Below are positions 59,801 through 64,000 of a stretch of 64,000 nt of DNA, piece after piece. The DNA is taken from assembly GCF_029227915.1 (NCBI RefSeq), contig NC_079883.1, positions 1,178,001-1,242,000 on the forward strand, given 5' to 3'. This DNA is from Hydractinia symbiolongicarpus. Lineage: Eukaryota > Cnidaria > Hydrozoa > Anthoathecata > Hydractiniidae. Both the position numbers and the translations under genes were made by a program. The notes beneath the pieces were generated by a model. That model saw nothing but the letters and a program-made list of their open reading frames with translations, made no database searches and was not told the origin of the DNA. Every line of letters starts with the position of its first letter. The first letter of the stretch is position 1.

Positions 59801-61063
59801 TACCCTGTGAGTAAAGTCCTTTCCAGAACGATTTTTTACATTATCTTTTAACCACTAAAACGCATGAGACTTGTAGTTTTCAAAAATGTTTTCATTTTTG
59901 ATGAGACGCGAAATAAAAGAAGTTTAATCGCCGGCAAACGAAAACCCGCGATTTCCCGTAAATCCCGGGCTTGGCCCGTATAGTCAAATGTATACAAAGA
60001 AAGTACCCTGTGAGTAAACTCTTTTCCCGAACGATTTTTTAAATTATTTTTTCACCACTAAAACGCATGAGACTTGTAGTTTTCAAAAATGTTTTCATTT
60101 TTGATGAGACGCTGAATGAAAGAAGTTTAATCGCGGGCAAACGAAAACCCGCGATTTCCCGTAAATCCCGTGCTTGGCCCGTATAGTCGAGTATATACAA
60201 AAAAGTACCCTGTGAGTAAACTCATTTCCAGAACGATTTTTTAAATTATCTTTTCACCACTAAAACGCATGAGACTTGTAGTCTTCAAAAATGTTTTCAT
60301 TTTTGATGAGACGCGGAATAAAAGAAGTTTAATCGCCGGCAAACGAAAACCTGCGATTTCCCGTAAATCCCGGTCTCGGCCCGTATAATTAAAAGTATAC
60401 AAAGAAAATACCCAGGGAGTAAACTCATTTCCCGAACGATTTTTTAAATTATTTTTTCACCACTAAAACGTATGAGACTCGTAGTTTTCAAAAAAATTTT
60501 CATTTTTGATGAGACGCTGAATAAAAGAAGTTTAATCGCCGGCAAACGAAAACCCGCGATTTCCCGTAAATCCCGGACTCGGCCCGTATAGTCAAAAGTA
60601 TACAAAGAAAGTACCCTGCGAGTAAACTCATTTCAAGAACGATTTTTTAAATTATCTTTTCACCACTAAAACGCACGAGACTTGTAGTTTTCAAAAATGT
60701 TTTCATTTTTGATGAGACGCTGAATAAAAGGAGTTTAATCGCCGGCAAACGAAAACCCGCGATTTCCCGTAAATCCCGTGCTTGGCCCGTATAGTCGAGT
60801 ATATACAAAGAAAGTACCCTGTGAGTAAACTCATTTCCAGAACGATTTTTTAAATTATTTTTTCACCACTAAAACGCATGAGACTTGTAGTTTTCAGGAA
60901 TGTTTTCATTTTTAATGAGACGCTTAATGAAAGAAGTTTAATCGCCGGCAAACGAAAACCCGCGATTTCCCGTAATTCCCGGGCTTGGCCCGTATAGTCG
61001 AATGTATACAAAGAAAGTACCCTGTGAGTAAACTCATTTCTCGAACTATTTTTTAAATTATCT
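56803..61063. repeat. 21-mer supra-HOR (4,261 bp), copy B
   Basis: This is the counterpart of copy A at +7,913 bp. The difference between 7,913 and 4,261 is 3,652, which equals 1,420 + 812 + 1,420, exactly the extra 7-mer material lying between the copies. Private changes in this copy include AGACTTTTAG (58,041), CGCCGGAAAACG near 58,103, GAGACTGGTAG near 58,851, GGTCTTGGC near 58,951 and CGTATAATTAAAAG near 60,383. Confidence 0.85.
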
Positions 61064-61730
61064 TTTCACCACTAAAACGCATGAGACTTGTAGTTTTCAA
61101 ATATGTTTTCATTTTTGATGAGATGCGAAATAAAAGAAGTTTAATCGCCGGCAAACGAAAACCCGCAATTTCCTGTAAATCCCGGACTCAGCCCGTATAG
61201 TCGAGTATATACAAAGAAAGTACCCTGCGAGTAAACTCATTTCCAGAACCATTTTTTAAGTTATCTTTTCACCACTAAAAGGCATGAGACTTGTAGTTTT
61301 CAAAAATGTTTTCATTTTTGATGAGACGCGGAAAAAAAGAAGTTTAATCGCCGGCAAACGAAAACCCGCGAATTCCCGTAAATCCCGGACTCGGCCCGTA
61401 TAGTCAAATGTATACAACGAAAATACCCAGGGAGTAAACTCATTTCCAGAGCGATTTTTTAAATTATCTTTTCACCACTAAAACGCATGAGACTTGTAGT
61501 TTTCAAAAATGTTTTCATCTTTGATGAGACGCCGAATAAAAGATGTTTAATTGCCGGCAAACGAAAACCCGCGATTTCCCGTAAATCCCGGATTCGGCCC
61601 GTATAGTCGAGTATATACAAAGAGAGTACCCTGTGAGTAAACTCATTTCCAGAACGATTTCTTAAATTATCTTTTCACCACTAAAACGCATGAGACTTGT
61701 ATTTTTTAAAAATGTTTTCATTTTTGATGA
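61064..61730. repeat. 21-mer supra-HOR, truncated copy C
   Basis: CTAAAAGG at 61,275 lies 4,261 bp after 57,014, and the following CCGAATAAAAGATG and GAGAGTACC units match 57.2-57.4 kb. Similarity stops near 61,730, where copy B has GAGACGCTGAATAAAAG and this copy continues GACACACTGAATAGAAG. Only the first three and a third monomers of the unit are present. Confidence 0.83.
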
Positions 61731-64000
61731 CACACTGAATAGAAGAAGTTTAATCGCCGGCAAACGAAAACCCGCGATTTCCCGTAAATCCCGTGCTTGG
61801 CCCGTATAGTCGAAGGTATACAAAGAAAGTACCCTGTGAGTAAACTCATTTTCCGAACGATTTTTTAAATTATTTTTTCACCACTAAAACGCATAAGACT
61901 TGTAGTTTTCAAAAATGTTTTCATTTTTGATGAGACGCTGAATAAAAGAAGTTTAATCTCCGGCAAACGAAAACCCGCGATTTCCCGTAAATCCCGTGCT
62001 TGGCCCGTATAGTCGAGTATATACAAAGAAAGTACCCTGCGAGTAAACACATTTCCAGAACCATTTTTTAAGTTATCTTTTCACCACTAAAACGCATGAG
62101 ACTTGTAGTTTTCAAAAATGTTTTCATTTTTGATGAGACGCAATATAAAAGAAGTTTAATCGCCGGCAAACGAAAACCCGCGAATTCCCGTAAATCCCGG
62201 ACTCGGCCAGTATAGTCAAATGTATACAACGAAAATACCCAGGGAGTAAACTCATTTCCAGAACGATTTTTTAAATTATCTTTTCACCACTAAAACGCAT
62301 AAGACTTGTAGTTTTCAAAAATGTTTTCATTTTTGATGAGACGCTGAATAAAAGAAGTTTAATCTCCGGCAAACGAAAACCCGCAATTTCCCGTAAATCC
62401 CGTGCTTGACCCGTACAGTCGAGTATATACAAAGAAAGTACCCTGTGAGTAAACTCATTTCCAGAACGATTTCTTAAATTATCTTTTCACCACTAAAACG
62501 CATGAGACTTGTAGTTTTCAAAAATGTTTTCATTTTTGATGAGACGCGGAATAAGAGAAGTTTAACCGCCGGCAAACGAAAACCTGCGATTTCCCGTAAA
62601 TCCCGTGCTTGGCCCGTATAGTTGAGTATATACAAAGAAAGTATCCTGTGAGTAAACTCATTTCCAGAACGATTTTTTAAATTATCTTTTCACCACTAAA
62701 ACGCATGAGACTTGCAGTTTTCAAAAATGTTTTCATTTTTGATGAGACGCTAAATAAAAGAAGTATAATCGCCGGCAAACGAAAACCCGCGATTTCCCGT
62801 AAATCCCGTGCTTGGCCCGTATAGTCGAGTATATACAAAGAAAGTACCCTGTGAGTAAACTCATTTCCAGAACGATTTTTTAAATTATCTTTTCACCACT
62901 TAAACGCATGAGACTTGTAGTTTTCAAAAATGCTTTCATTTTTGATGAGACGCTGAATAAAAGAAGTTTAATCGCCGGCAAACAAAAACCCGCGAATTCC
63001 CGTAAATCCCGGACCCGGCCCGTATAGTCAAAAGTATACAAAGAAATAACACAGGGAGTAAACTCATTTCCCGAACGATTTTTTAAATTATTTTTTCACC
63101 ACTAAAACGCATGAGACTTGTAGTTTTCAGGAATGTTTTCATTTTTAATGAGACGCTTAATGAAAGAAGTTTAATCGCCGGCAAACGAAAACCCGCGATT
63201 TCCCGTAATTCCCGGGCTTGGCCCGTATAGTCAAATGTATACAAAGAAAGTACCCTGTGAGTAAACTAATTTCTCGAACGATTTTTTAAATTATCTTTTC
63301 ACCACTAAAACGCATGAGACTTGTAGTTTTCAAATATGTTTTCATTTTTGATGAGACGCGAAATAAAAGAAGTTTAATCGCCGGCAAACGAAACCCCGCG
63401 ATTTCCCGTAAATCCCGGACTCGGCCCGTATAGTCGAGTATATACAAAGAAAGTACCCTGCGAGTAAACTCATTTCCAGAACCATTTTTTAAGTTATCTT
63501 TTCACCACTAAAACGCATGAGACTTGTAGTTTTCAAAAATGTTTTCATTTTTGATGAGACGCGGAATAAAAAAAGTTTAATCGCCGGCAAACGAAAACCC
63601 GCGAATTCCCGTAAATCCCGGACTCGGCCAGTGTAGTCAAATGTATACAACGAAAATACCCAGGGAGTAAACTCATTTCCAGAACGATTTTTTAAATTAT
63701 CTTTTCACCACTAAAACGCATGAGACTTGTAGTTTTCAAAAATGTTTTCATTTTTGATGAGACGCCGAATAAAAGATGTTTAATTGCCGGCAAACGAAAA
63801 CCCGCGATTTCCCGTAAATCCCGGATTCGGCCCGTATAGTCAAAAGTATACAAATAAAGTACCCAGGGAGTAAACTCATTTCCCGAATGATTTTTTAAAT
63901 TATCTTTTCACCACTAAAACGCATGGGACTTGTAGTTTTCAAAAATGTTTTCATTTTTGATGACACGCTGAATAGAAGAAGTTTAATCGCCGGCAAACGA
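61731..64000. repeat. Terminal diverged monomers
   Basis: About 11 monomers follow with many private changes (GCATAAGAC, TTTAATCTCC, ACGCAATATAAAAG, CAAGAAATAACACAGG-like near 63,041, GGCCAGTGTAG near 63,626). Orders such as CAGGAATG, then CAAATATG with ACGCGAAAT, then CCATTTTTTAAGTTATC resemble 44.6-45.5 kb and the first part of the 21-mer, without a clean repeat distance. The window ends inside a monomer, so the array continues beyond it. Confidence 0.66.

Larger units (their letters stand above)
1..64000 (+). repeat. Satellite DNA array, ~203-bp monomer, about 315 copies, all in one orientation
   Basis: The landmark TAATCGCCGG recurs at 8, 211, 413, 616 and so on to 63,984, with steps of 203 bp or 1 bp less. 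That span divided by 203 gives about 315 monomers, allowing for scattered 1-bp deletions and one 70-bp partial unit. Every monomer I read lies in the same orientation, and no foreign sequence interrupts the array. Monomers differ from each other mainly by point changes that recur in sets, and these sets define higher-order repeats. Satellites with nucleosome-plus-linker unit length and HORs are typical of centromeric or pericentromeric heterochromatin; that location is inferred, since neither flank is visible. A subtelomeric or sex-chromosome satellite is possible. I do not recognise the repeat family or the species. Confidence 0.97.

Noticed and set aside
1-64000. CRISPR array
   Set aside because: Units are about 203 bp with no separation into short identical repeats and unique spacers; the whole unit is repeated.
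1-64000. Telomeric, simple-sequence, tRNA, rRNA or transposon insertions
   Set aside because: No TTAGG or TTAGGG-type tracts, no tRNA A/B-box pair, no rRNA-like segment, no terminal inverted repeats or target-site duplications were seen. Every stretch read could be aligned to the monomer.

Overview
The whole window is one uninterrupted eukaryotic satellite DNA array. A monomer of about 203 bp is repeated about 315 times head to tail, always in the same orientation. I see no gene, RNA gene, transposon, CRISPR array, telomere repeat or unique flanking sequence. The consensus monomer is about 37% GC (76 of 203 bases in a majority-rule monomer assembled by eye). It is CpG-rich for that composition: about 13 CpG against about 7 expected. 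Tandem ~200-bp monomers (nucleosome plus linker length) with multi-monomer higher-order repeats (HORs) indicate centromeric or other constitutive heterochromatin. I cannot name the species. The retained CpG excess mildly favours a genome without heavy CpG depletion, but this is weak evidence.

Layout. Diverged monomers are arranged in local HORs whose lengths are near-integer multiples of 203. From left to right: an 11-mer of about 2,231 bp with an embedded 609-bp trimer duplication (1-6.7 kb); a 1,218-bp 6-mer x2 (6.7-9.1 kb); a 1,623-bp 8-mer x2 (10.25-13.5 kb), part of which recurs 6,690 bp downstream (18.7-20.9 kb); mosaic sequence with 1.8-2.6 kb spacing (13.5-23.2 kb); a 1,216-bp 6-mer (23.2-25.7 kb); an 812-bp 4-mer (26.4-27.9 kb); a 2,230-bp 11-mer x2 (27.8-32.2 kb); a 2,639-bp 13-mer with whole-monomer gains and losses (32.2-39.3 kb); a more diverged mosaic holding the only out-of-phase junction I found (39.3-46.3 kb, junction at 43,523/43,524); a two-level nested HOR, a 7-mer of 1,420 bp inside a 21-mer of 4,261 bp (46.3-61.7 kb); and diverged monomers to the end.

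Monomer anatomy (position 1 = the T of TAATCGCCGG). A CG-rich half carries CCCG at positions 21, 31, 40 and 51, close to one helical turn apart. Next is a variable box (about 41-72) that exists in three linked sequence forms. A second segment (about 101-128) occurs in two linked forms. An AT-rich half carries a perfect 9-bp inverted repeat with a 4-nt loop (159-180). Because 203 is not a multiple of 3, every reading frame shifts at each monomer and is soon closed. The 60-102-codon open frames that recur in both strands are satellite translations, not genes.

The biology here is array evolution: unequal exchange in register, nested amplification, patchy conversion, and one illegitimate event at short homology. 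I found no sign of a new protein-coding or RNA-based system. Block boundaries are approximate because in-register exchange leaves no sharp edge.
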